Source: CAMQVM01 sp044433365 (GTDB taxonomy: Bacteria; Bacteroidota; Bacteroidia; Bacteroidales; Rikenellaceae). From it: a stretch of 21,979 nucleotides of DNA. Positions 1 to 8,840 of the stretch are shown here, in pieces. Numbering within the stretch: the first letter of the stretch is position 1; each line of letters starts with the position of its first letter. The notes under the pieces are model-generated. The model saw nothing but the letters and a program-made list of their open reading frames with translations, searched no databases and was not told where the DNA came from. The position numbers and the translations under genes were made by a program. Where the stretch lies: positions 1-21,979 of the forward strand of contig JAWXTR010000046.1 in NCBI GenBank assembly GCA_044433365.1, written 5' to 3'.

Positions 1-130
1 GTGCTATTGGAGATGAGATTTTTTGCTATTGAATCGAAAATATAGTGGTTCTATATTGAGATTTAATAGTGAAAAATATCGCTCCAAGAGTGCTATTAAG
101 AATATGGCAATAATTGTTTTGCACTACTTA
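1..130 (+). repeat. 130-bp hairpin-forming repeat, copy 1
   Basis: This stretch matches positions 17601-17730 at about 127 of 130 bases, and its last 88 bases match the reverse complement of 21892-21979 with one difference. The unit contains a long imperfect palindrome: one arm ends in gaaaatata, the loop is gtggttc, and the other arm starts tatattgag. The similarity extends outward, so most of the first 95 bases can fold back. No convincing protein is encoded; the short open frame across it ends soon after the repeat. It could be a MITE-like non-autonomous element or a fragment of a larger IS. The left edge is cut by the window end, so the true boundary there is unknown. Confidence 0.8.
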
Positions 131-186
131 TTGGGTAGGAATGTAAATTGCAATAAATTACAATTTTACATTTTTTCCTACCCAAT
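130..186. repeat. Inverted repeat (hairpin) downstream of the GH3 gene
   Basis: The arms attgggtagga (130-140) and tcctacccaat (176-186) are perfect complements. The inner parts atgtaaattg (141-150) and caattttacat (161-171) continue the stem, with a bulge of five T. It lies about 54 bp past the stop codon of the minus-strand GH3 gene, where an operon terminator would be expected. However, the T-rich tail needed for a classical intrinsic terminator in the minus direction is missing, so this may be a small palindromic repeat instead. The bases between it and the GH3 stop (187-239) show nothing else. Confidence 0.55.
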
Positions 187-239
187 CACATTGAAAATTA
201 TAAATTCCCCAAAATATAATTTTCGAAAAATTACTAACC

Positions 240-2489
240 CTAATTTACTAATAACTCAATTGCGCTACCAGAAGCACTATCTGTAGCAACCCAAAGAGAG
301 AATTTACCTGGCTCTACTACATACTCCAGAGCACCATTATAGAATGCTAAATCGGCTACAGGGAGCGAAAAGCTAACCTCTTTCGATTCACCTGCTTTGA
401 TTAACACCTTTTCAAAGCGTTTTAGCTCTTTTACTGGGCGAATAGCTGTAGCGGTATGGTCACGGATATATAGCTGTGCAACCTCATAACCATCATATTT
501 ACTACTATTTTTGATTGTTACCTTAACCTCTATATTTTCGTCTTGAGAGTAGCTTTTTTTGTTGATTACAACATCGCCATACTCAAAATTAGCATACGAA
601 AGACCAAAACCAAAGGGGAAAAGTGGGTCAAAACCTGCATCCATATAGAATGCTGTACAACCTAGCGATGTTTGTCCTGCTTCGATTGGAATAGCTTCGA
701 TTAGCGGTTCGTTTCTAGTGGCTGGACGACCTGTATTAGCTTGATTGTAGTAGATTGGAATTTGACCTACCATTTTTGGGAATGTTGAAGGAGTTTTTCC
801 ACTTGGAACCGATTTACCAAATAAAATATCGGCAATTGCTGGTCCGCCCATAGTTCCGGGATGGAACGAGTAAAGAACCGCATCACTATTGTCGACATCT
901 CTACCAATTGTCATAGGGCGACCACTCATCACAACTGTTACAACCTTTTTGCCACTCTTTTTGATAGCTTCAATCAATTCAGATTGAGCACCTTGAAGCG
1001 AAATATCGGCAAGTGAGTGTGCCTCACCCGAAAGAATCGACTCTTCACCAACAAAAACAACTACAACATCGGCGGCTCTTGTTGCTTTAACAGCTTTTGC
1101 TACGCCATTCATGTTTCTATCACGACTGTAGGTCAAGCCACTTTCAAAAATAATCTTATTATCTTTGCCATACTTCTCTTTAATAGCTGCAAGTGGCGTA
1201 ACGGTGTGCTCTTTTTCACCATCAAACACCCATGTACCCATCTGCTCGTAAGGAGCATCGGCAAGAGGACCTACTATGGCTATTGTTTGCCCTTTTTGCG
1301 CTAGTGGAAGTGTGTTATTTGAGTTTTTAAGCAGAATTAACGACTCTTCAGCTGCCTGTTTTGCTGCTGCAAGATATTCAGCTTTATAGAATTGATTTTC
1401 TTGCTGCTCAGGGGCATAAGGATTTTCGAAAAGACCTAATTGGAACTTTACTCGTAGAATATTGCGTACTGCACTATCAATAGTTTCGATTTTCACCTTT
1501 CCCTCCTCTAAAAGCTGCTCAATATTGTGAAGGTATGAACCTGCAACCATCTCCATATCTAAGCCTGCATTAAGAGCTAGCTCAGCAGCATGTTTGTTGT
1601 TCTCGGCATAGCCATGCTCTACCATCTCAACTGTAGATGCCCAATCGGAAACTACAAAACCTTTGAAATTCCACTCGCCTTTTAATACATCGCTAATAAC
1701 AAACTTGTTAGCAGTTGCTGGAATACCATCATTTTCGTTAAACGAGGTCATAAATGTTGCACTTCCTGCCTCTGCTGCTGCTTTAAATGGTAGGAAATAG
1801 GTGTTTCGCAATTGACGCTCAGTTAAGAATGTTGAACTGTAGTCACGACCACCCTCAGCAGCTCCATAACCGATAAAATGTTTTGTACAAGCTGCCATAG
1901 CTGTAGGATTCGACAAATCTTCGGTTTGATAACCTCTTACCATTGCTGCACCCATTAATGAAGCAAGGTATGAATCCTCACCGCTACTCTCGGCAATACG
2001 TCCCCAACGTGCATCACGAGAGATGTCGACCATTGGCGAAAAAGTCCAACGAATACCCACCGAAGTTGCCTCTTTTGCTGAAATACGTGCACCCTCCTCT
2101 ACCAATTGAGGATTAAAAGTTGCTGCTTGTCCTAGTGGAATAGGGAAAATTGTTTTGTAGCCATGTATTACATCACGAGCTATAAGGATTGGAATACCTA
2201 AGCGAGACTCCTCTACTGCTATTTTCTGGATACCTCTAATTACCTCAGGATTTACTTCGTTTAGTATCGAACCAATCTCTCCACGTTTTGCAGCCTCACT
2301 CATACCCCCTACATTACCACTAGTGTTAATCTGGTTCATCTGCCCAATCTTCTCTTGTAGAGTCATTTTGCTAAGTAGTGCCTCTACCTTTTGGTCTATC
2401 TCAGAGCTTGGAGCTTGGGAGCACGAAACTGCTGCCATACAACTCATTAAAGCCACTGCCGATACACATTTTTTAATTAATCTATTCAT
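240..2489 (-). CDS. Glycoside hydrolase family 3, BglX-like beta-glycosidase lipoprotein
   Basis: This 749-residue exo-acting beta-glycosidase (probably a beta-glucosidase) releases terminal sugars from oligosaccharides. The N-terminus is a lipoprotein signal peptide with the lipidated cysteine at residue 23 (AAVSC). The GH3 barrel follows from about residue 35; the nucleophile is predicted to be D282 in GFVVSDWAS. The second alpha/beta domain covers about residues 380-600, where E489 in SGEAHS aligns from memory with the BglX acid/base region. A fibronectin-III-like C-terminal domain is suggested from about residue 660. Its length fits full-length BglX-type enzymes. It is the last gene of the susC-susD-lipoprotein-GH3 unit, 94 bp after the preceding gene, with tandem repeats in that gap. 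Within the PUL it would finish degradation of imported oligosaccharides. The family call is secure; the sugar specificity is inferred. Confidence 0.95.
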   Translation of the reverse strand: MNRLIKKCVSAVALMSCMAAVSCSQAPSSEIDQKVEALLSKMTLQEKIGQMNQINTSGNVGGMSEAAKRGEIGSILNEVNPEVIRGIQKIAVEESRLGIPILIARDVIHGYKTIFPIPLGQAATFNPQLVEEGARISAKEATSVGIRWTFSPMVDISRDARWGRIAESSGEDSYLASLMGAAMVRGYQTEDLSNPTAMAACTKHFIGYGAAEGGRDYSSTFLTERQLRNTYFLPFKAAAEAGSATFMTSFNENDGIPATANKFVISDVLKGEWNFKGFVVSDWASTVEMVEHGYAENNKHAAELALNAGLDMEMVAGSYLHNIEQLLEEGKVKIETIDSAVRNILRVKFQLGLFENPYAPEQQENQFYKAEYLAAAKQAAEESLILLKNSNNTLPLAQKGQTIAIVGPLADAPYEQMGTWVFDGEKEHTVTPLAAIKEKYGKDNKIIFESGLTYSRDRNMNGVAKAVKATRAADVVVVFVGEESILSGEAHSLADISLQGAQSELIEAIKKSGKKVVTVVMSGRPMTIGRDVDNSDAVLYSFHPGTMGGPAIADILFGKSVPSGKTPSTFPKMVGQIPIYYNQANTGRPATRNEPLIEAIPIEAGQTSLGCTAFYMDAGFDPLFPFGFGLSYANFEYGDVVINKKSYSQDENIEVKVTIKNSSKYDGYEVAQLYIRDHTATAIRPVKELKRFEKVLIKAGESKEVSFSLPVADLAFYNGALEYVVEPGKFSLWVATDSASGSAIELLVN

Positions 2490-2517
2490 ATTTTTATTGT
2501 AAATTATTTTGGTTATT

Positions 2518-2586
2518 TAATTCATAATTCGTAATTACGAATTACGAATTATGAATTATGAATTACGAATTATGAATTATGAATTA
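2518..2586. repeat. AT-rich 7-bp tandem repeat, GAATTA(C/T), with palindromic start
   Basis: About seven head-to-tail copies of GAATTAC or GAATTAT fill the gap between the GH3 gene and the lipoprotein gene. Two identical 19-bp stretches (2540-2558 and 2561-2579) show a 21-bp higher-order period. The first 19 bases (2518-2536) are the exact reverse complement of 2540-2558, so the array can fold into a hairpin with a 3-base loop. The last unit supplies the TAA stop of the lipoprotein gene (2584-2586). A related, more degenerate array lies at 3400-3439, on the other side of that gene. Confidence 0.9.
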
Positions 2587-3384
2587 TTCCGGACGGAAAG
2601 CCCATATCCAACCTGTGCCATTATCAACAGCAGATGCAAATAGAACCAATCTATCTTCGGTAAGCTCTATAATCTCGTAGGTTGTAGCACCACACGAAAG
2701 ACCATTTGACGAGCCTAGAATATTTACATCGCTCTGGAAAGTAAGTGTACTAAACGCACCATTGAATACAAATGTTCCTCGCACTGGCTCAGCATCCTCA
2801 GAGGCGTAATAGTCGTAGTTTGCACCACCTGCAACATCAAAATACATCTTACCGTTTACATCCTCAGGGGTTACATAGTCGTTTGTAGCGTTCCACCACA
2901 CCGAAGCGTAGTTGCCCCCATCTACCATAGCCCACCAAACATTACCATCGCCAGCAGTTCCATCAAACACCCATGTCTTACCACCTAAATCGCTACCTAC
3001 TAAAGAGTAGTAAGCATCGTTTAGAGGTGTGTCGAGCTGTGTCACCTCAACGTTAATTGATTTTGATACATATTCAAGGTCGGTTAAGTCACCATTATTG
3101 ATATATGGAGTTGTAGAGTGGTAGGTAAAAGTGTGTGTACCAGTGTAAGGGAATACAACTGTCACCTCATCGGTATATTTTGTATTTATTATGTAGTCCC
3201 AATATCCTGTTACCCCTTTTGTCTCTAATTTTAGGGTAATTTCATTGCTTCCTGCTGTTGCTTGAGTTGCAGAAAGTACTATATTATCTTTATCAAATGA
3301 GTTTTCCAACTCATTATCCTCTATAATTGCACTACACGAAACTGTAAGAAGTGTAGCAATTGCTATTAATATTTTTGATTTCAT
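2584..3384 (-). CDS. SusE/SGBP-like surface glycan-binding lipoprotein
   Basis: A 266-residue lipoprotein: the signal peptide ends in LLTVSC with the lipid-carrying cysteine at residue 17. Residues of about 30-115 look like a beta-sandwich (PKD/Ig-like) domain. The C-terminal half, about 125-266, is very rich in Trp, Tyr, Gly and Asn (WVFDGTAGDGNVWWAMVDGG, and WIWAFRPE at the end), as expected for a carbohydrate-binding face. No catalytic motif is visible. Its position directly after susD is where PULs carry their surface glycan-binding protein, which helps SusCD hold the polysaccharide on the outer membrane. The function is inferred from position and composition; I cannot name the family with certainty. 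Repeat arrays border the gene on both sides. Confidence 0.7.
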   Translation of the reverse strand: MKSKILIAIATLLTVSCSAIIEDNELENSFDKDNIVLSATQATAGSNEITLKLETKGVTGYWDYIINTKYTDEVTVVFPYTGTHTFTYHSTTPYINNGDLTDLEYVSKSINVEVTQLDTPLNDAYYSLVGSDLGGKTWVFDGTAGDGNVWWAMVDGGNYASVWWNATNDYVTPEDVNGKMYFDVAGGANYDYYASEDAEPVRGTFVFNGAFSTLTFQSDVNILGSSNGLSCGATTYEIIELTEDRLVLFASAVDNGTGWIWAFRPE

Positions 3385-3399
3385 CAGAATAAGTTTTAA

Positions 3400-3439
3400 T
3401 TATGAATTACGCATTACGAATTATAAATTACGAATTACA
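3400..3439. repeat. Degenerate GAATTAC-type tandem repeat upstream of the lipoprotein gene
   Basis: The gap between susD and the lipoprotein gene holds variants of the same heptamer seen at 2518-2586 (tatgaattacgcattacgaa, then ttataaattacgaattacaa). It is shorter and more mutated than the downstream array. Together the two arrays bracket the lipoprotein gene in direct orientation. Confidence 0.75.
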
Positions 3440-3441
3440 AA

Positions 3442-5199
3442 CTACCAACCAGGATTTTGCTCATACAATCCACTAGATAGACGAATTTCGCTCTGTGGAA
3501 TAGCATTCAAACCTTTTGTCTCTGTACGGTAGGTTACACTATATGATGTTTCCACTCCTGCATTGCTTACTGTTATTGGAGAAGAGTAGTAGTTGTTCGA
3601 ACCCTCTACATCGCCCCAACGAACTAAGTCAAACCAGCGGACTCCCTCGAAAGCAAACTCATACATACGTTCACTTTTAATTGCAGCAAGCGAATAGGTA
3701 GTCGACTCTAGTCCTGCACGTGCTCTTACTTGATTTAGACCATCGGCTGTTTCGGTTAGCTCCGAGTGCATCAAAAGCACATCTGCATAGCGCATATAGT
3801 AAAAATCTTGAGCTGCCCAAAGCTGCATTGGATCGGCATTATTCATATTGTAAATATAGTAGAACATACCCAACACACCATCATCGCCATTATGTTGCAA
3901 AGTTGTATATTTTTTATTCATCAATGTTGTCTCCTGATTACTCTTGCCAGCACTCCAGCCCTCAGTACCTTGACTTGCATCGCCTAAAGTCAACACCGAA
4001 CCTGCTTTACGAACATCTGCATCGCTCCAACCATTGTAGAACGTAGGGTGTACCGAACACCAACCCCAACCTTGACCAAAAGGTATCATGCTGTGGTCAC
4101 GAATACCCATATAAAGCGGCATACGGTTGCTATATTTTTGACCTGTACCACCATCATAATCCCAGTTGCCAAGACCAAAACGTAGAGCAAAGATAACTTC
4201 ACTATTGCCTGTTCCTAAAGTCGAGCTAGGTCCATCTTGACCTACCCAAGCTAGATTATTTTCTGCTGCCCATGGCAAAATTGCATCACCTGCAACATAA
4301 TCAGGATTGTAGATTGAGTTACTCTCGTTTACATAAGAGTATGGCCAAAGATTACGGAAATCAGATACTAGGGCGTGACCGCTATTGTTGATTACATCCT
4401 CTAAGTGTCCAATAACTTCGCTTTTTGTAATCGAACCATCTTCACAAGGAAGAACATCAGTCGAAACTTTCTCGATATTTGTCATATATCCAGTGTAGAA
4501 CATATAGATACGAGCTAAGAAACTCTTTGCTACCCAAAGATTTGCATGGCCATAGTCGTTAATCGACATACTATTTACATTCTCATTTGGAAGATATTCG
4601 ATAGCTTTTAGAAGGTCGGTAGCGATAAAGCTATAGGTCTCTTCGAGTGTCGAACGACCCACCTCACGATCAGCATCTGTAGTTGGGATAATTGGCATAC
4701 CACCAAAAATCTTTGCAGCTCTAAACATATAGAACGCACGTAAGAAATACGCCTCACCTAGTGAGCTATTCATGTAATCCTCAATATCGTCGGAAGAGGT
4801 GAAATCAGCTGAAAAATCGGCATTAGGAATCGCTTCAATAACTGCATTTGCACAATATACACCATTAAAAGTCTCTTTCCATAAATCTACATGGATATCC
4901 TCTGTATTCGACTTGAAAGCATCCATATTTTGACTACTTGCATCGTCCGAACCACCACCTGCAAGCATTAAATCTGAAAGGATATTTGCAATTAGATGTT
5001 CCTCGCTAAGCACTCCATCTACAAACATCGAGTTGTAAACCCCATTTAGAGCCAAATCTATCTCGCTTTTATTGCTATAGTATGTATCAAGGTTTGCATC
5101 ATATAAATTTTCGGTATCTAGCAGACCAGAGCAACCCACAAATGTTAGTGAACCTACTACTGCTACGGCACCCTTTAATATATTTTTTATAAGTTTCAT
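3442..5199 (-). CDS. SusD/RagB-family outer-membrane glycan-binding lipoprotein
   Basis: A 585-residue SusD homologue, the lid of the SusCD importer, which binds glycan at the cell surface. The signal peptide ends in LTFVGC, with the lipidated cysteine at residue 23. The helical TPR-like core typical of SusD follows, and the C-terminal family signature is clear: ERMYEFAFEGVRWFDLVRWG at about 510-529. The gene starts only 12 bp after the susC stop, so the two are almost certainly cotranscribed and form one complex. Length and ending (NPGW) are normal for the family. The ligand is unknown. Many surface tryptophans and tyrosines in the middle of the protein fit binding of a beta-linked glycan, but this is weak evidence. 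Confidence 0.95.
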   Translation of the reverse strand: MKLIKNILKGAVAVVGSLTFVGCSGLLDTENLYDANLDTYYSNKSEIDLALNGVYNSMFVDGVLSEEHLIANILSDLMLAGGGSDDASSQNMDAFKSNTEDIHVDLWKETFNGVYCANAVIEAIPNADFSADFTSSDDIEDYMNSSLGEAYFLRAFYMFRAAKIFGGMPIIPTTDADREVGRSTLEETYSFIATDLLKAIEYLPNENVNSMSINDYGHANLWVAKSFLARIYMFYTGYMTNIEKVSTDVLPCEDGSITKSEVIGHLEDVINNSGHALVSDFRNLWPYSYVNESNSIYNPDYVAGDAILPWAAENNLAWVGQDGPSSTLGTGNSEVIFALRFGLGNWDYDGGTGQKYSNRMPLYMGIRDHSMIPFGQGWGWCSVHPTFYNGWSDADVRKAGSVLTLGDASQGTEGWSAGKSNQETTLMNKKYTTLQHNGDDGVLGMFYYIYNMNNADPMQLWAAQDFYYMRYADVLLMHSELTETADGLNQVRARAGLESTTYSLAAIKSERMYEFAFEGVRWFDLVRWGDVEGSNNYYSSPITVSNAGVETSYSVTYRTETKGLNAIPQSEIRLSSGLYEQNPGW

Positions 5200-5211
5200 A
5201 TTCTTAATTTT

Positions 5212-8200
5212 TTAGAAAGTTAAATTAATACCAAAAATCACTGTACGTGGTAGAGAGTATAGACCTAAGTCGATTCCCGATGCCCAAGAGTCGCCACCAC
5301 CATATCCAACTTCTGGATCCATTCCGTCATATCCTGTAATCGTACATAGGTTGTTTACAGACATATATATTGATGCACGTTTTACAACATCAAAGTTTTT
5401 AATTAAATTATCAAAATTATAACCAACTGTTAGAGAGCTAACTCTCACGTAATCTGCATCTTTTACATAAATATCAGAAACTAGATTGGTATTAGCATTA
5501 CCAGTATAGCTCAAGCGAGGAGTTGTATTTGATGTGCCCTCTCCATGCCATCTATCAAAGATTGCAGTAGTGTAGTTTTCAGTTAATTGGTCGGTAAACG
5601 AGCGGTAAGATTGCATTACCTGTTGACCAAACTTACCTGTTAAAGTTGCATTTGCATAGAAGCCTTTGTAAGATAGGTTTACTTGTAGACCAGCCTCAAA
5701 ATCTGCATTTGGATCGCCAATCATCACCTTATCATCTTCGTTAATTACACCGTCACCATTTTGGTCAACAAATATAACATCACCTGGCTGACGTTCGATG
5801 CCTTCCTCTGTAATAACTTGAATTTGTGAACCATCTGAAGATACATAAGCATCACACTCCGCTTGATTTTGGAAGATACCAGCAGTCTGATAACCATAGA
5901 AATAGCCGATAGGCATACCAACTTCAACACGAGATACATAAGATGTGTTTTGAGCAATAACACTGCTAGAACCTGTAATTATACCCTCAGCATTGTCGAT
6001 ACGAGTAACGACATTTTTATTGTGTGCACCTGTAAAGGTTACGCCATAGGTAAAATCGCTTCCTATATGGTCGTTCCAGCCAACTGAAATCTCAAAACCT
6101 CTATTTCTTACATCACCACCATTAATATATGGAGCACTTGCACCATAAGTACCTAAGATAGGAGCTTCAACCAACCAATCTTTTGTAAGTTTGTTGTACC
6201 AATCAAGAGTTACGTTCATTCTTGAATTTAATAGACGAAGATCTGTACCGATATTTAACTGCTCTGACACCTCCCAAGTAACATCTGGATTTGGAACATT
6301 TGAAGGAACTGCTGCAATACTTGGCACCTCTTTATCTGAACCGAAGAAATAACCTTGATCAAGATACTCTACATTTGATGTGTATACAAAATTGCTAATA
6401 TTTTGATTACCATTCTGTCCCCAACTAGCACGAAGTTTACCACTTGTGATAAAATCTACATCTTTCATAAACTCCTCTTGTGTAAAGTTCCAACCAGCAG
6501 ATAGAGATGGGAAATAACCCCAACGATTGCCCTCAGCAAAGTTTGATGAACCATCAGCACGGAACGTTGCATCTGCCATATACTTTCCTTTATAGTTGTA
6601 AGATAGACGAGACATATAAGACATTAAACCACCGCCACCAGCAGCATAATCAGCACCCCAAGTTGATACATCACCAAAAGTAGATGAGGTCGTATTGTCG
6701 AGATATGCACTTGCAGCATCCGAGAATAGAGTGTTTTGTGCCCAACCACCTACATTAAAGTTAAAGTAGTTTTTCAACATCTCTGTACCTGCTAAAACTG
6801 TAAATTCGTGGTCGTCGTTTATTGTAAAATCATAAGTAGCAGTGTTTGTCCATGTTAAATCACTACCCATATATGCAGATTGAGAAGCTGCATCTGTAGT
6901 ATTGTTTAGAAGTGTACCCATACTATATACTGGAGTGTATGAGCGACTATAACCATACCACGCATTTACACCAAAAGATGAACGTATTTTAAGATTTTTG
7001 ATTGGCTCTAATAGTGCATACATATTACCAATAATACTATTGCTCTTTCCATAGCTAAAATTACGACCGTAGTACATCTCAGCTAGTGGGTTAAGCTGGT
7101 CGGTATCAATACCATCAAGATTTGGAGCATATCCATTAGTATATGCCGAGATACTCTCATTATCCCAATATGCTGGCATTAAAGGAGTCGCTACAAGTGC
7201 ATTATGTAGGTCATTGTAGTAGATACCCTCACTTGCAACAGCCTTATTCTCTGTATTTGTATAGGTTAAATTTTCGCCAAATGTTAAGATATTACGTTCA
7301 CTATTTTTTAGGAGTACAACCTCTGTATTTAAACGAGCTGTAATACGTGTATAACCTGCATCGATAATATCACCGCCAATTATACCCTCTTGATCGTAGT
7401 AAGAGATACCTGCTGCATAAGTAAAATCTTGATTATTACCCATAAAGTTTACTGCATGGCTCTGAATGATTGCATCATCTTTCGAAATTTCATCTACCCA
7501 GTTAGTTCCTTCCCAACCGCTCTCAATCAAACCCCAAACATAGTTGCCGTAGGCATCTGCAACATCGCTGCCAAATGTAGAGCTTAAAAAAGTGTTGTTT
7601 TTTACTAACGACTCCCAATCAAACGGTGCTAACCCATCGTTTGTGCGAGCTTCGTCCATAATAAACATATACTCTTGAGCATTGAGAGTTTCAAGCTCTT
7701 TGTAGTTGTTTTGAATACCAAAATATCCATCGTAAGTAATTGAAGTAGAAGTCGAACCATCTCTCGATTTTGTACCCTTTTTAGTTGTTACAAGCACCAC
7801 ACCATTTGCAGCACGTGAACCATAGATTGCAGCCGAAGCAGCATCCTTTAAAACATCTATAGCCTCAATATCCGATGGATTTAAGTAGTCGATATTACTT
7901 ACCGAAACTCCATCTACAATATAAAGAGGATCACTATTACCGATTGTACCCATACCACGAATTGTTACCGAAGTACCAGCACCAGGAGCACCACTATTAC
8001 GAGTAATACTCAAACCGGGAACAGTTCCTTGAAGAGCCTCCATTGCAGTGGTAGGGTTAAGCTCATCAATCTTATCTCCTTTGATATTTGAGTTTGCTCC
8101 AGTTACTAAGGTCTTTTTCTGAGTACCATAACCAACCACAACAACCTCTTCTGTTACTAAGGCATCGATTACCATCACTACATTCATGTTAGTTGATGCA

Positions 8201-8484
8201 GCAACTGTTTGTGGTACCATCCCAATATAAGAGAAGTTAAGCATTGCATCGCTCTCAACCCCCTCTAACAGGAATTTACCGTCAGCATCTGTAATGGTTC
8301 CTTTATAGGTTCCATCGATAATAACTGTTGCGCCGATTACAGCTTCACCAAACTCATCGACCACTCTACCTTGCGCCGAACTGCTCTGCGCAAAAAGAGA
8401 TACATTTAGCACAAACATAGCAATTGTTAATGCTAATAGGCGTTTAAAATTACACCTTCTTTGTAAAATTGTCTTCATATTCAT
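5212..8484 (-). CDS. SusC/RagA-family TonB-dependent outer-membrane transporter
   Basis: A 1090-residue SusC-type TonB-dependent transporter that takes oligosaccharides across the outer membrane using energy from TonB-ExbBD. After a signal peptide (cut near FAQ, residue 33) comes a carboxypeptidase-regulatory-like domain (about 37-108). The TonB box with SusC signature, TEEVVVVGYG, is at 111-120. The plug domain has the usual VTIRGMGTIGNSDPLYIVDG run, and a beta-barrel extends to the terminal phenylalanine. There is no anti-sigma-interacting STN domain at the N-terminus, which fits control by the nearby DUF6377/SusR-like protein rather than by an ECF sigma/anti-sigma pair. It is the first gene of the susC-susD-lipoprotein-GH3 unit. 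The start is chosen at MNMKT; a second Met two codons later is also possible. Confidence 0.96.
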   Translation of the reverse strand: MNMKTILQRRCNFKRLLALTIAMFVLNVSLFAQSSSAQGRVVDEFGEAVIGATVIIDGTYKGTITDADGKFLLEGVESDAMLNFSYIGMVPQTVAASTNMNVVMVIDALVTEEVVVVGYGTQKKTLVTGANSNIKGDKIDELNPTTAMEALQGTVPGLSITRNSGAPGAGTSVTIRGMGTIGNSDPLYIVDGVSVSNIDYLNPSDIEAIDVLKDAASAAIYGSRAANGVVLVTTKKGTKSRDGSTSTSITYDGYFGIQNNYKELETLNAQEYMFIMDEARTNDGLAPFDWESLVKNNTFLSSTFGSDVADAYGNYVWGLIESGWEGTNWVDEISKDDAIIQSHAVNFMGNNQDFTYAAGISYYDQEGIIGGDIIDAGYTRITARLNTEVVLLKNSERNILTFGENLTYTNTENKAVASEGIYYNDLHNALVATPLMPAYWDNESISAYTNGYAPNLDGIDTDQLNPLAEMYYGRNFSYGKSNSIIGNMYALLEPIKNLKIRSSFGVNAWYGYSRSYTPVYSMGTLLNNTTDAASQSAYMGSDLTWTNTATYDFTINDDHEFTVLAGTEMLKNYFNFNVGGWAQNTLFSDAASAYLDNTTSSTFGDVSTWGADYAAGGGGLMSYMSRLSYNYKGKYMADATFRADGSSNFAEGNRWGYFPSLSAGWNFTQEEFMKDVDFITSGKLRASWGQNGNQNISNFVYTSNVEYLDQGYFFGSDKEVPSIAAVPSNVPNPDVTWEVSEQLNIGTDLRLLNSRMNVTLDWYNKLTKDWLVEAPILGTYGASAPYINGGDVRNRGFEISVGWNDHIGSDFTYGVTFTGAHNKNVVTRIDNAEGIITGSSSVIAQNTSYVSRVEVGMPIGYFYGYQTAGIFQNQAECDAYVSSDGSQIQVITEEGIERQPGDVIFVDQNGDGVINEDDKVMIGDPNADFEAGLQVNLSYKGFYANATLTGKFGQQVMQSYRSFTDQLTENYTTAIFDRWHGEGTSNTTPRLSYTGNANTNLVSDIYVKDADYVRVSSLTVGYNFDNLIKNFDVVKRASIYMSVNNLCTITGYDGMDPEVGYGGGDSWASGIDLGLYSLPRTVIFGINLTF

Positions 8485-8700
8485 AATTGTTTAGTATTGA
8501 TTTTAATTACACTGCAAAATTATAAGTAAAGTGAGCATAATAATAACGAAGTAGTAAAGAAAGTAAGTTTTAGTAAATTTTAAATGCTTACGGTATAGGC
8601 ATTTAACAATAATTTAACATTTAAAAAAGTAAGTATAATCTAAAAGAATCAGAGAGCAAAAAAACTATAAATTTCAATAATTTTTTATATTTTAAAGTGT
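8485..8700 (-). promoter_or_regulatory. Intergenic region upstream of susC with candidate promoter
   Basis: On the minus strand, TAATTTTG (8515-8522) matches the Bacteroidetes -7 box TAnnTTTG and would place the transcription start about 25 bases before the susC ATG. No clean TTG is seen at the expected -33 position, as might suit a promoter that depends on an activator. The rest of the stretch is very AT-rich and holds no gene. A binding site for the PUL regulator would be expected here, but I could not identify one. Confidence 0.45.
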
Positions 8701-8755
8701 AAAAACCAATAAAACGAGATAAAAAATTATATTTTATCTCGTTTTATCGGTTTTT
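8701..8755. terminator. Long hairpin terminator after the regulator gene
   Basis: Arms of about 24 bp (8701-8724 and 8732-8755) pair with only one mismatch around a 7-base loop. The outer ends are runs of A and T, so the structure reads as an intrinsic terminator in both directions. It lies about 86 bp past the stop codon of the regulator gene and before the susC promoter, separating the two units. Confidence 0.75.
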
Positions 8756-8840
8756 AGTTTTAATTTGATATTTTAGAAAGCAAAACTTCAAATAGTTAAG
8801 AAAACTTCAAAATCTAGCTTTTGAGAGATTTTAAATCCCC

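Noticed and set aside
23..286. Open frame of 87 codons across the first repeat
   Set aside because: It runs through the hairpin repeat and the next inverted repeat and overlaps the GH3 end; it has no protein-like features and is not kept in the second repeat copy.
2518..2586. CRISPR-like array
   Set aside because: The units are 7 bp, adjacent and without unique spacers, and no cas genes are present.
5745..7587. Open frames opposite or inside susC
   Set aside because: They lie fully within a complete, well-conserved SusC reading frame and show no domain features.
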